Positions 1 to 10,830 of a stretch of 64,000 nt of DNA are shown here, one piece after another. Position 1 is the stretch's first letter. Each line of letters opens with the position of its first letter. Origin of the DNA: Kumtagia yinganensis (GTDB lineage Bacteria; Pseudomonadota; Alphaproteobacteria; Rhizobiales; Rhizobiaceae); contig NZ_JBEBMH010000010.1 of assembly GCF_040081985.1 (NCBI RefSeq), positions 62,001 to 126,000 on the forward strand, in the 5' to 3' direction. The notes under the pieces were generated by a model, which did not search any database, was not told where the DNA came from, and saw nothing but the letters and a program-made list of their open reading frames with translations. A program made the position numbers and the translations under genes.

Positions 1-113
1 TAGGCCCGGACGGCAAGGACTATGAAGCGCTCTATACGCTGGAGCGGCAGCCAGACGGCAGTTACAAGATCACCGGCGTCAGCCTGAAGGCGTCGAATTC
101 GGTGAGCACCTGA
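1..113 (+). CDS. C-terminal tail of a protein (DUF4864-like), start outside window
   Basis: An open frame enters at the left edge (frame 3) and stops with TGA at 111-113. The visible 36 residues include YEALYTLERQPDGSYKITG, a short beta-rich end that resembles the tail of DUF4864 proteins, small secreted proteins of alphaproteobacteria with no known function. The fragment is too short to confirm the family. It converges on the NUDIX gene, with 47 bp between the two stop codons. Confidence 0.5.
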   Translation, partial: GPDGKDYEALYTLERQPDGSYKITGVSLKASNSVST

Positions 114-160
114 CTGACGAAGCAGCCAGTTCTGTTAGCCCCGAAGGCGTTCCGGCACCT

Positions 161-598
161 TTATGATCGCGGCTCGCGCTCGCAAGCCAGATAGTCCGCG
201 AGCCGCTGCCGCAACTGCGCGACCGCGTCAGCCGCGGCGAGGAACCGGGCGACCGGCATCACCTCCCAGCGTTCGCCTTCGCCGCCGAACACGATGCCTG
301 CGAGCGCGCCGGCAGGGAGTTCGGCAACGAGAAAGACGGTGGGGAGCCCGTCCGGCCTGTTCGATGGAAACCATCGCTCCCAGATGATCGTTGCCGGTTC
401 GATGGCGAGGCCGAACTCTTCAAAAGCCTCGCGGATTGCGCATTCGGCCGGCGTTTCGTTGCCCTCGCGCCCGCCGCCGGGCAGATCCCACATGCCGGGA
501 AAGGGGATGCCCGGCTTTTCGTCGCGTTTGTAGACAAGCAGTTCGCCTTCGCAGATCAGAGCGATCTTGGCCCCGGAGAAGGCGGAATGCCGCGGCAT
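161..598 (-). CDS. NUDIX hydrolase
   Basis: This 145-residue protein carries a complete NUDIX box: G-x5-E-x7-REAFEEFGL, in the stretch GGREGNETPAECAIREAFEE. The box binds Mg2+ and cleaves nucleoside diphosphates linked to another moiety. The substrate cannot be told from sequence; the sequence WDLPGG before the box is common in MutT/ADP-ribose-type enzymes. I chose the ATG at 596-598, one base after the tgt stop codon. A GTG seven codons upstream (617-619) would overlap tgt. It is the last gene of the leftward queA-tgt cluster and is probably translated by coupling to tgt. Confidence 0.88.
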   Translation of the reverse strand: MPRHSAFSGAKIALICEGELLVYKRDEKPGIPFPGMWDLPGGGREGNETPAECAIREAFEEFGLAIEPATIIWERWFPSNRPDGLPTVFLVAELPAGALAGIVFGGEGERWEVMPVARFLAAADAVAQLRQRLADYLACEREPRS

Positions 599-599
599 C

Positions 600-1733
600 T
601 CAAAGCGCCGGGATGTCACCCCTCGCCCATTCCTGCGAAATCAGCGCCGCCCGTTCGACGAACGCACCCGCCTCGATGGCATCGCGAATCTGCCCCATCA
701 GGCTCTGATAATAGGCAAGATTGTTCCAGGTGAGCAGCATCGCTCCCAGCGCCTCCTGCGAGCGGACGAGATGATGCAGATAGGCGCGCGAGTAGTCACG
801 TGCGGCCGGGCAGTTGCTTTCCTCGTCTAGCGGGCGCGGGTCGTCGGCATGGCGGGCGTTGCGCAGATTGACCTTGCCGCGCCTGGTATAGGCGAGGCCG
901 TGGCGGCCGGCGCGGGTCGGCATAACACAGTCGAACATGTCGATGCCGCGCGCCACCGATTTCAAGATGTCGTCGGGCGTGCCGACGCCCATCAGATAGC
1001 GCGGCTTGTCCGCCGGAAGTTCCGGGCAGGTCGCCTCCAGCATGTCGAGCATCACCGCCTGCGGCTCCCCGACCGCCAGCCCGCCGACAGCGTAGCCCTT
1101 GAGTTCCATCGCCTTCAGCGCCTGCGCCGACCGGACGCGCAGGTGCCGCTTGTCGCCGCCTTGCACGATACCGAACATCGCCCTGCCCGGCTGGTCGCCG
1201 AACGCCGTCTTGCAGCGTTCCGCCCAGCGCAGCGACAATTCCATAGCCCGCTCGATGTCCTTTTCCTCGCCGGGCAGCGCAACGCACTCGTCCAACTGCA
1301 TCTGGATGTCGGAGCCGAGCAGCCCCTGGATCTCGATCGAGCGTTCCGGCGACATCTCGTAGGCCGCGCCGTCGATATGCGAGCGGAAGGTGACGCCGTT
1401 TTCGTTCAGCTTGCGCAGCTTCGCCAGCGACATGACCTGGAACCCACCGGAATCGGTCAGGATCGGATGTGGCCAGCGCGCGAACTCATGCAGGCCGCCA
1501 AGCCGCGCGACACGCTCGGCGCCGGGCCGCAGCATCAGATGATAGGTGTTGCCCAAAATGATGTCGGAGCCAAGCGCCCGAACCTGGTCCAGATACATGG
1601 CCTTGACCGTGCCGGCGGTGCCGACCGGCATGAAGGCCGGCGTCCGGATTGTTCCGCGCGGCATCGACACTTCGCCGCGCCGGGCCTTGCCGTCCGTCGC
1701 CAGCACTTTGAAGCCGAATTGTTCAGCCATCAT
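600..1733 (-). CDS. tgt: Queuine/preQ1 tRNA-ribosyltransferase (Tgt), zinc ligands largely lost
   Basis: Tgt swaps guanine-34 of GUN-anticodon tRNAs for preQ1, the committed tRNA step of queuosine synthesis. The 377-residue protein matches the usual length. It has the base-recognition motif DSGGFQ (Asp94) and the nucleophilic aspartate Asp268 in FDCVMPTR. The family's structural zinc site is Cys-x-Cys-x2-Cys plus a downstream His. Here those positions read Ser306, Cys308, Ala311 and Asn337 (in TWNN where the family has T-x-H-N), so only one ligand remains. The start is one of two tandem ATGs (1733 or 1730), with AAGGA just upstream. An 11-bp overlap with the preceding 89-codon gene and queA nearby indicate an operon. 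Confidence 0.97.
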   Translation of the reverse strand: MMAEQFGFKVLATDGKARRGEVSMPRGTIRTPAFMPVGTAGTVKAMYLDQVRALGSDIILGNTYHLMLRPGAERVARLGGLHEFARWPHPILTDSGGFQVMSLAKLRKLNENGVTFRSHIDGAAYEMSPERSIEIQGLLGSDIQMQLDECVALPGEEKDIERAMELSLRWAERCKTAFGDQPGRAMFGIVQGGDKRHLRVRSAQALKAMELKGYAVGGLAVGEPQAVMLDMLEATCPELPADKPRYLMGVGTPDDILKSVARGIDMFDCVMPTRAGRHGLAYTRRGKVNLRNARHADDPRPLDEESNCPAARDYSRAYLHHLVRSQEALGAMLLTWNNLAYYQSLMGQIRDAIEAGAFVERAALISQEWARGDIPAL

Positions 1734-1992
1734 ATTCCTTGTCGTGAACGGGAGCGTCCCCCGCCTGCCGATCGAGCGAGGCGCGATAGCGGATGCAGCC
1801 GCGCATGAATTTCGGCCAGGGCGGCACCGCAATGGACGGTTTCGTCCGTTCCGGCAAGAGGTCCCACATGTCCGGGTGATGCCAACAGAGATCGTGGCCG
1901 GTGGCGTCGCGGTGCATGCGTATGGCGTTGCGCAGCTTTCGCACCTCGGCCGCCAGCGCGCCACGGTCCATCGCCTCCAGATCTTCGTCCAT
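1723..1992 (-). CDS. Conserved-looking hypothetical protein between queA and tgt
   Basis: The 89-codon frame starts at ATG 1990-1992, two bases after the queA stop, and ends 11 bp inside tgt, so it fits translational coupling on both sides. The protein begins with an acidic helical stretch (LAAEVRKLRNAIRMHRD) followed by GHDLCWHHPDMWDLLPE and PWPKFMRGCIRYRASLD. It is rich in His, Trp and Arg and has no signal peptide. Similar small proteins with an LCWHxPxxWxLLPE core exist in other bacteria as far as I recall, with no assigned function. A link to queuosine metabolism is suggested only by position. Confidence 0.7.
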   Translation of the reverse strand: MDEDLEAMDRGALAAEVRKLRNAIRMHRDATGHDLCWHHPDMWDLLPERTKPSIAVPPWPKFMRGCIRYRASLDRQAGDAPVHDKEYDG

Positions 1993-1994
1993 CG

Positions 1995-3071
1995 CTACGC
2001 CTCCTTGCGAAACAGCAGCCCCGCGTCGCCATAGGAGTAGAAACGATAGCTGCTTTCGATCGCATGCGCATAGGCGGCGCGCATGGTGTCGAGGCCGGAA
2101 AAAGCCGAGACCAGCATGAACAGGGTCGAGCGCGGCAGATGGAAATTGGTCATCAGCACGTCGACGGCGCGGAAGCGGTAGCCCGGCGTGATGAAGATCG
2201 ACGTCGCGCCGGACCATTCTCGCACCACGCCGTCCTCGCCTGTCGCGCTTTCAAGCAGCCTGAGCGAGGTCGTGCCGACTGCGACGACGCGCCCTCCCCG
2301 CGCATGGACAGCATTCAGCGCTGCCGCCGTGCCTGCCGAAACCGTGCCGGTCTCCGCGTGCATCTTGTGGTCGGCCGTGTCATCGGCCTTGACCGGCAAG
2401 AACGTGCCGGCGCCGACATGCAGGGTCACGAAATGCCGTTCGATCCCTGCCTTGTCCAACGCGGCAAAAAGTTCGGGCGTGAAATGCAGCCCGGCGGTCG
2501 GAGCCGCCACAGCGCCCTCCTCGCGGGCATAGACGGTCTGGTAGTCCGTGAGGTCGCGGGCATCGTCGTCGCGTTTCGAGGCGATGTAGGGCGGCAGCGG
2601 GATATGGCCGACCGCGTGCAGCGCCTCGTCGAGAAAGGCGCCGGACAGGTCGAAGGCAAGCAGCGCCTCTCCGGCCTCGCGCTTCTCCACGACGGTAGCA
2701 TCGAGCTTGCCCAGGAAGCAGGCGTTGCCGTCATGGCCGAAACTGATGCGGTCGCCTTCGGCTACGCGCTTGCCCGGCCGCAAAAAAGCCAGCCAGCGAT
2801 CCGGCGCCACCCGCATGTGCAGCGTGGCGTCTACATGCGCGCTCGCTTCGCCGCGCCGGCGGATGCCCCGCAACTGCGCCGGGATAACTTTCGTGTCGTT
2901 GAAGACCAGCGCGTCGCCCGGACTCAGCAATCCCGGCAGGTCGCGCACCGACCTGTCGTCAAGCGCACCATCGGGCCGCACCACCAGCAACCGCGAAGAA
3001 TCGCGCGGCTCGGCGGGGCGCAACGCAATCCGCTCATCAGGCAGGTCGAAATCGAAGAGGTCGACTTTCAT
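1995..3071 (-). CDS. queA: S-adenosylmethionine:tRNA ribosyltransferase-isomerase QueA
   Basis: QueA transfers and rearranges the ribosyl part of SAM onto preQ1-tRNA to make epoxyqueuosine, the step after Tgt. The protein is 358 residues, normal for the family. It opens MKVDLFDFDLPDERIALRPAEPR and contains the conserved FNDTKVIPAQL, AAPTAGLHF and VGTTSLRLLES stretches. I start it at ATG 3069-3071, because this start overlaps the stop codon of the upstream gene (ATGA) and aligns with known QueA N-termini. An in-frame start 15 bp upstream is less likely. The co-directional tgt lies 262 bp downstream. Confidence 0.97.
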   Translation of the reverse strand: MKVDLFDFDLPDERIALRPAEPRDSSRLLVVRPDGALDDRSVRDLPGLLSPGDALVFNDTKVIPAQLRGIRRRGEASAHVDATLHMRVAPDRWLAFLRPGKRVAEGDRISFGHDGNACFLGKLDATVVEKREAGEALLAFDLSGAFLDEALHAVGHIPLPPYIASKRDDDARDLTDYQTVYAREEGAVAAPTAGLHFTPELFAALDKAGIERHFVTLHVGAGTFLPVKADDTADHKMHAETGTVSAGTAAALNAVHARGGRVVAVGTTSLRLLESATGEDGVVREWSGATSIFITPGYRFRAVDVLMTNFHLPRSTLFMLVSAFSGLDTMRAAYAHAIESSYRFYSYGDAGLLFRKEA

Positions 3072-3463
3072 TCCGGTTCGGAGCAATCGACGACGAAGGC
3101 GCCCTCGCCCTTCAGCGAAAAAACGCCGCCGGCGACGGTTGTCTCCCCCTCGCTCGCCTTGAAAACACGCAGCCGGCCGATGATTTCGGAAACCCCTTCG
3201 TCGGTGATGTCGAGCACCAACTGCCGGTCGTCCTCGAAGGCCTGGCCGACCGCGATCGGCGTTCCCGGCCAGCTTTCCGGCGTCGACGACCAGACCTTAT
3301 CGCCGACCGTCACCACGACACGGGAGATGCTCAGCACGTCGACATGGCCGACCAGCAGGTCGACGCCGACGCCCTTGCCGTCACCGCAGGAAATCTCGCC
3401 GGTGGCCATCGCCGGAACGGCCGATGCCAACAGTCCCGCGGCAAGAAGCAAAACCCGTTTCAT
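3068..3463 (-). CDS. Small secreted hypothetical protein
   Basis: The 131-residue protein starts with a clear Sec signal peptide (MKRVLLLAAGLLASAVPAMA, cleavage after AMA). The mature part has two cysteines (ISCGDGKG near the mature N-terminus and VVDCSEPE at the C-terminus) that could form one disulfide, which suits a periplasmic location. No catalytic motif is visible and I do not recognise the family. Its stop codon overlaps the queA start by four bases, so the two are translationally coupled. Confidence 0.78.
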   Translation of the reverse strand: MKRVLLLAAGLLASAVPAMATGEISCGDGKGVGVDLLVGHVDVLSISRVVVTVGDKVWSSTPESWPGTPIAVGQAFEDDRQLVLDITDEGVSEIIGRLRVFKASEGETTVAGGVFSLKGEGAFVVDCSEPE

Positions 3464-3504
3464 CGTCGATCCCGCGCCGGCCCTGAGCTAAAACGCAGCC
3501 GATC

Positions 3505-3954
3505 CTAGTACAAGCGTACCAGCAGCGCCCCGGCAAGCAGAAGCACGGCGCCGGCTATGCGGCCGAGCGAAATTTCGCGCACCGCCATGCCGAGAAAACC
3601 GATGCGGTCGAGCAGCATGCCGGCCAGCAATTGCCCGGCGACCAGGAACGCCATCAGCGCCGCCGCGCCGATGCGGGGGATGAGGATGGTCGAGAGGGTG
3701 ACGTAGGACGCGCCCAAAATGCCGCCGACGACGAACAGCCACGGCGCCGGCGCCCGCCAGTCCAGCGAAATGTCGTTGTAGCGGGTGAAGGCGACTGAAA
3801 CGATGCCCAGCACCACCGCGCCGGACAGGAACGAAAAGGCGGCGGCGGCCACGGGAAGGCCGAGGCCGCGCGCCAGTTGTGCGTTGATCGGCGCCTGAAC
3901 GGCGATGAAGGCGCCCGACAATATGCCGAGCACCGACCAGACGAGCCCCATCAT
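3505..3954 (-). CDS. YdcZ/DUF606-type membrane transporter
   Basis: A 149-residue, very hydrophobic protein with about five membrane segments, starting MMGLVWSVLGILSGAFIAVQAPINAQLARGLG. The VQAPINAQL motif in the first loop and the overall size are typical of the DUF606 (YdcZ) family of the drug/metabolite transporter superfamily, short half-size transporters that may act as dimers. The substrate is unknown. Two tandem ATGs (3954 and 3951) are possible starts. It sits between the cyclophilin genes and queA, all on the minus strand. Confidence 0.85.
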   Translation of the reverse strand: MMGLVWSVLGILSGAFIAVQAPINAQLARGLGLPVAAAAFSFLSGAVVLGIVSVAFTRYNDISLDWRAPAPWLFVVGGILGASYVTLSTILIPRIGAAALMAFLVAGQLLAGMLLDRIGFLGMAVREISLGRIAGAVLLLAGALLVRLY

Positions 3955-3981
3955 CGCGCGCGATCCTGTCTTGAGCGGCGG

Positions 3982-4500
3982 TCAGGCCGCCGCGACGTCC
4001 GCCGCGACCTTCATCGAGACGATCTTGTCGGGGTCCTGCACCGGCTCGCCGCGCTTGATCTTGTCGACATTCTCCATGCCTTCGATGACCTGGCCCCACA
4101 CCGTGTACTGGCGGTTGAGGAAGCTCGCATCGCCGAAGCAGATGAAGAACTGCGAATTGGCCGAGTTCGGGTTCTGGGAGCGTGCCATCGAACACGTGCC
4201 GCGGCCATGGTTGACATTGGAGAACTCGGCCTTGAGGTCCGGCTTCTCCGAGCCGCCCATGCCGGCGCGCGACGGGTTGAACGAGGCGCCGTCCGACTTG
4301 CCGAACTTCACGTCGCCGGTCTGCGCCATGAAGCCGTCGATGACGCGGTGGAAGACCACGCCGTCATAGGCGCCCTCGCGGGCCAGTTCCTTGATGCGCG
4401 CGACATGGCCGGGCGCCAGATCCGGGAAAAGCTCGATGACGACCTTGCCCTTGGTGGTTTCAACAATGAGCGCCTGCTCGCGATCCTTGATCTCGGCCAT
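3982..4500 (-). CDS. ppiB: Cytoplasmic cyclophilin-type peptidyl-prolyl isomerase
   Basis: The protein catalyses cis-trans isomerisation of prolyl bonds. The 172 residues carry the cyclophilin core: FHRVIDGFMAQTGD with the catalytic Arg, MARSQNPNSANSQFFI, and FLNRQYTVWGQV. There is no signal peptide, so it should be cytosolic. It lies 59 bp downstream of a second cyclophilin that does have an export signal, so the pair gives one isomerase on each side of the membrane. The symbol is used by analogy with the cytosolic E. coli enzyme. Confidence 0.94.
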   Translation of the reverse strand: MAEIKDREQALIVETTKGKVVIELFPDLAPGHVARIKELAREGAYDGVVFHRVIDGFMAQTGDVKFGKSDGASFNPSRAGMGGSEKPDLKAEFSNVNHGRGTCSMARSQNPNSANSQFFICFGDASFLNRQYTVWGQVIEGMENVDKIKRGEPVQDPDKIVSMKVAADVAAA

Positions 4501-4559
4501 ATCTTTTTCCTTGGATTGACAATTGCCCCGGCTTCAGACGCGCGGGGATGGTTCGGACG

Positions 4560-5153
4560 TCACTTGTCCGAGGCGATGCGGACTTTCAACATGCGGTCGG
4601 GCTCGCTGACAACCCCGTTCTGGCTGGAATCGCCCTTTTTTATCTTGTCGACGAGTTCCATGCCGCTCTCGACCTCGCCGACCACCGTATACTGGCCGTT
4701 CAGGCCGGGATTTGGCGCCAGCATGATGAAGAATTGCGAATTTGCGGAATCCGGATCCTGGGCGCGCGCCATGCCGACGACGCCGCGCACATAGGGCTCG
4801 GCCGAAAACTCGGCCGGCAGATCCGGCTTGTCGGAGCCGCCGGTACCGGCGCGGTCTGCATTGTAGCCATCAGCCATGTCGCCGAACTGCACGTCGCCGG
4901 TCTGCGCCATGAAACCGTCGATGACGCGGTGGAAGGCGACATTGTCATAGGCGCCCTCGCGCACCAGCGCCTTGATCTGCTTGACATGCTTCGGCGCCAG
5001 ATCGGGCCGCAGCGCGATGACGACGTCACCGTCCTTCAGCGTGATGATCATGGTGTTTTCCGGGTCGGCGGCTTGCGCCGGCGCAAGGAACGTCAACGAG
5101 CCAATGATGGCCAGCGAGGCGGCGAACTGCCGCCGGGAAATTTTGAACTGCAT
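4560..5153 (-). CDS. ppiA: Exported cyclophilin-type peptidyl-prolyl isomerase
   Basis: This 197-residue cyclophilin has the same core as its neighbour (FHRVIDGFMAQTGD, MARAQDPDSANSQFFI, GLNGQYTVVGEV) plus an N-terminal export signal. The signal begins MQFKISRRQFAASLAIIGS and ends AQA. The SRRQF element resembles a twin-arginine motif, although a Sec route is also possible. The mature enzyme should fold periplasmic proteins. It lies between coaD (26 bp upstream) and the cytosolic isomerase, all on the minus strand, so co-transcription is likely. Confidence 0.93.
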   Translation of the reverse strand: MQFKISRRQFAASLAIIGSLTFLAPAQAADPENTMIITLKDGDVVIALRPDLAPKHVKQIKALVREGAYDNVAFHRVIDGFMAQTGDVQFGDMADGYNADRAGTGGSDKPDLPAEFSAEPYVRGVVGMARAQDPDSANSQFFIMLAPNPGLNGQYTVVGEVESGMELVDKIKKGDSSQNGVVSEPDRMLKVRIASDK

Positions 5154-5179
5154 GGAAGGGACTCTCCCGATTCCTGGGT

Positions 5180-5680
5180 TTACGTCTCGAATTTCTTCTT
5201 CAGCGCACCGGCGACGACGGTCGGAACGAAAGGACGGATGTCGCCGCCCATCGACGCGATCTGCCGCACAAGTGTGGCGGTAATGGTGCGCACCGACGGG
5301 CTGGCCGGCAGGAAGACCGTCTGCAGGTCGGGCGCCATGGTCTCGTTCATGCCGGCCATCTGCATCTCATAGTCGAGATCGGTGCCGTCGCGCAGGCCGC
5401 GGATCATGATCGAAGCGCCGACCTTGTGGGCCGCGTCGACCAGCAGCCCATCGAAGGAAACGACCTTAATGCGGTCGGCGTTCTTGCCGAGTTCCGCCCT
5501 GGCGGTCGCCTGGATGAGATCGACCCGCTCCTCGAAGGAAAACAGCGGCTTCTTGCCGGGATGGATGCCAATCGCCGCATGGATCACGTCAGCCACCGCC
5601 AGCGACGCCTTCAGCACGTCGAGATGGCCGTTGGTCAGCGGGTCGAAGGAGCCGGCATAGATGGCGATGCGTTCCGTCAT
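5180..5680 (-). CDS. coaD: Phosphopantetheine adenylyltransferase (CoaD)
   Basis: CoaD makes dephospho-CoA from 4'-phosphopantetheine and ATP, the penultimate step of coenzyme A synthesis. The 166-residue protein shows the nucleotidyltransferase signature GSFDPLTNGHLD (TNGH at residues 16-19), MIRGLRDGTDLDYE and the C-terminal TITATLVRQ nucleotide-binding motif. Length and motifs are normal. It is the first gene of the leftward coaD-cyclophilin-queA-tgt run; the upstream 268 bp separate it from the divergent small membrane-peptide gene. Confidence 0.97.
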   Translation of the reverse strand: MTERIAIYAGSFDPLTNGHLDVLKASLAVADVIHAAIGIHPGKKPLFSFEERVDLIQATARAELGKNADRIKVVSFDGLLVDAAHKVGASIMIRGLRDGTDLDYEMQMAGMNETMAPDLQTVFLPASPSVRTITATLVRQIASMGGDIRPFVPTVVAGALKKKFET

Positions 5681-5948
5681 GGCCGGTGCTTCTAGCGGGC
5701 CGTCCGCGCAAAGGCAATTCGGCCAGCCCGTGATTGCCAGGTGAGCGACCGTTCAAATTCGAAACCGGCATAGGGCAACAAGAAAGAGCGGACGACAGCG
5801 CGGCAATAAACTGTTCACCAACCTGAAGCCGAAGCTCAGGCCGCCGGCGAAATGTTCACGAAAGCTTCATCAGCACCCGGCGAAGTCGATACCCATATAT
5901 GAAACCAAAGGCCAAGAACCGCGTTACCGCAATCAGGAGAACGCCGTC

Positions 5949-6092
5949 ATGATGATCACAATGCTCGCCGCCGCCATGACCCTCGCAATGCTGATCGCGA
6001 CAGTCTTCGGACTTCATGACGAGGCCGAACGCATCAAAGTCGAGAATCGCGAAAAGCAGAATCGCGGCTTCGGGGCGCGGCATCTCCGGTAA
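5949..6092 (+). CDS. Small single-pass membrane peptide (47 aa)
   Basis: A short frame begins with ATG ATG at 5949, preceded by AGGAGA (5935-5940) at an 8-base spacing, the best ribosome-binding site in this intergenic region. It encodes about 22 hydrophobic residues (MMITMLAAAMTLAMLIATVFGL) followed by a highly charged tail (HDEAERIKVENREKQNRG), then stops with TAA at 6090-6092. This is the layout of a small inner-membrane protein with a cytoplasmic tail. No family is recognised. It converges with the TPR-methyltransferase gene, 37 bp away. Confidence 0.6.
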   Translation: MMITMLAAAMTLAMLIATVFGLHDEAERIKVENREKQNRGFGARHLR

Positions 6093-6129
6093 CGCAGTCC
6101 GAGGGCTCGCGACTGTCGGGCCGGTCCGG

Positions 6130-7470
6130 CTAGGCTGGTCTTCGAGCCGTTACGACCAACCCGATAACGGGCTCCGCGTTTTCACTTCGCAGCTTCTCCC
6201 TGCCAACGGAAACGACATCAAATCCAACATCTTCAAGACATTTCCGCACATAGTTCTCGCTGTGCGAATAGCGGCCGTTGACCGCCAGGCGGAACTCGTC
6301 CTCTGCATTGTCGAGCGCCTCGACGGTGAAGACGAGGGCGCCACCAGGCCTGAGCGATGACGCCGCGGCAGCGCAAAACTCTTCCAGCCGGCCGAAGTAA
6401 CAAAGCGTGTCGGCCGAAGCGACGGCATCGTAGATTGCAGTGTTGGCCAGCAGGTATTCGGTCAGTTCGCCGCGTTCGAGATAGTCGTAAAGGCCGAGCT
6501 TGTTCGCGTTCTTCAGCATGCCGCCGGACAGATCGACGCCGACCAGTCGCGCGGCATGGGGCTTGAAATATTTGGCGCATTTTCCCGTGCCGCAACCCGC
6601 ATCCAGGATGATGAGTCCCGTCGTATCCCTGCCCACGGCGACGCTGAGCGCGTCGCCCACCAATTCCGGGGCGCGGTATTCCAGGCTGTCCAGCTTGGCG
6701 TCGAATGAACTGGCAAACTGGTCGAAAAGTTTGCGCACATAGACGTCGGAAGCCCGGTCCGGAACGTTCTCGCCAGTCATCGAGGCGCGCATATGCTGGG
6801 CCTGGGGGTCGTTCGGGTTGGCGTCCGCCCATTTCTTCACAAAATCGATCGCCAGATCCTTCAAACCGGCAAACCAGTAGGCCAGCGCCAAAAAATGCGC
6901 CGGCACGCCCTTGTCCGGCAGGTGCACGGTCGCCTTCCAGAAATAGTCGATGGCCTCCCGCGCCCGGCCGGTGTCGAGCAGGATCGCGGCGAGGTTCTGA
7001 TGGGCGACGCCGAACTCCGGATTGATGTCGATCGCCTTGCGCAGCAGCTTTTCGGCGAACCCGTCATTGCCGGCATATTTCACGATCGCCGCCAGGTTGG
7101 CATAGGGATCGGCGAGGTTGGGATCGAGTTCGATCGCCCGGTCATAGGCCGCGACGGCCGCATCCGTGTCGCCGAGTTCCACATAGGCATTGCCGAGATT
7201 GTTGCGGATGCCGGCATGGGCGGGCGCTATCTCGGCGGCGCGGTTCAAGATCTCGACGCTTTTTCGCGGCCCGTCGAGATGAAAGCGCACGACCCCCAGA
7301 TAGTTCAGCGCGTCGGCGCGAGCCGGCTCGATTTCCAGAACGCTTTCAAGGATTTCGGCGGCACCCTTCAACTGTTTTTTGCGCATCAGCTCGACCGCCA
7401 TCTCGACGGCGTCGTCGACCGTGAGTTCCACACCATCCTCGGTTTCGGCGACTGCCGTTGCTTCGGTCAT
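6130..7470 (-). CDS. TPR-repeat SAM-dependent methyltransferase
   Basis: The 446-residue protein combines TPR repeats (about residues 20-230, with AIELDPNLADPYANLA-type units) and a class I methyltransferase domain. SAM motif I is ILDAGCGTGKCAKYF, with Asp290 at its start. Later, ASADTLCYFGRLEE and LRPGGALVFTVE fit motifs II-III. The methyl acceptor is unknown. The start is the ATG at 7468-7470, with AAGGAG seven bases upstream; an open frame 65 codons further has no such site. It sits between coaD and gyrA, on the same strand as both. Confidence 0.9.
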   Translation of the reverse strand: MTEATAVAETEDGVELTVDDAVEMAVELMRKKQLKGAAEILESVLEIEPARADALNYLGVVRFHLDGPRKSVEILNRAAEIAPAHAGIRNNLGNAYVELGDTDAAVAAYDRAIELDPNLADPYANLAAIVKYAGNDGFAEKLLRKAIDINPEFGVAHQNLAAILLDTGRAREAIDYFWKATVHLPDKGVPAHFLALAYWFAGLKDLAIDFVKKWADANPNDPQAQHMRASMTGENVPDRASDVYVRKLFDQFASSFDAKLDSLEYRAPELVGDALSVAVGRDTTGLIILDAGCGTGKCAKYFKPHAARLVGVDLSGGMLKNANKLGLYDYLERGELTEYLLANTAIYDAVASADTLCYFGRLEEFCAAAASSLRPGGALVFTVEALDNAEDEFRLAVNGRYSHSENYVRKCLEDVGFDVVSVGREKLRSENAEPVIGLVVTARRPA

Positions 7471-7692
7471 GGGACGCTCCTTCCGCCAGCGGGCGCGCAA
7501 CACGTCGCCGAAACTGGCCGGACCCAGTCGTAGGAGCCGACTGTAACGGGCAAAATGCGCGCCGGACAGGGAAAGTAACAGAGCAGCCGCTTCGGCCAAA
7601 TCCGATTGGTCGCGAACACGGCGACCGTGGCGGATATCGGGAACGCCGGCAAAGGCGGCGGACAAACCAGCCGCCGCCTTTTTTGGAACCGG

Positions 7693-10479
<2,787 letters not shown>

Positions 10480-10830
10480 AATCGATCACTAGAACGTTTC
10501 GGGAATCATTTTCCGCTTATATAGGAACGGCGGCGTTTTCTCCAACGTTCGGGCCCGCCGCCGGCGACTTTGCACGGCTTTTTATCCGACCGTTTTCCCA
10601 AGCGATTTCATCACGATAGGAGAAGGCGCCGAAACTTCGCCGCAAGAGACAGCGCATAGACCGGGAAATTACGGCAGCAAAGTGTCGCATCCGTCACGCG
10701 CTTGACCATCGCGACGTGCGCCTTGTCGACGCCGCCGACGAGAAACCTTCGGGTTGCGACCGAAAAAGGTCGCTCTGGCAAGTTCCGCGCCCACGCGCTA
10801 CGACTTGCAAAATCGCGCGCGGAGGGGAAC
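10480..10830. other. Intergenic region between gyrA and marC
   Basis: This 351-bp divergent region holds the likely gyrA promoter and the marC ribosome-binding site (GGAGGGG at 10821-10827). I see no other gene: the short frames here have atypical composition and no start signals. Confidence 0.6.
10518..10545 (-). promoter_or_regulatory. Putative gyrA promoter
   Basis: On the minus strand, TTGGAG (10545-10540) and TATATA (10523-10518) are separated by 16 bases, a reasonable sigma-70-type pair, about 40 bases upstream of the gyrA start codon. The call rests on pattern only. Confidence 0.45.

Noticed and set aside
5840..5870. LexA-like GTTCACGAAAGCTTC near 5852
   Set aside because: One mismatch to GTTC-N7-GTTC, but no repair gene nearby; such near matches are expected by chance.
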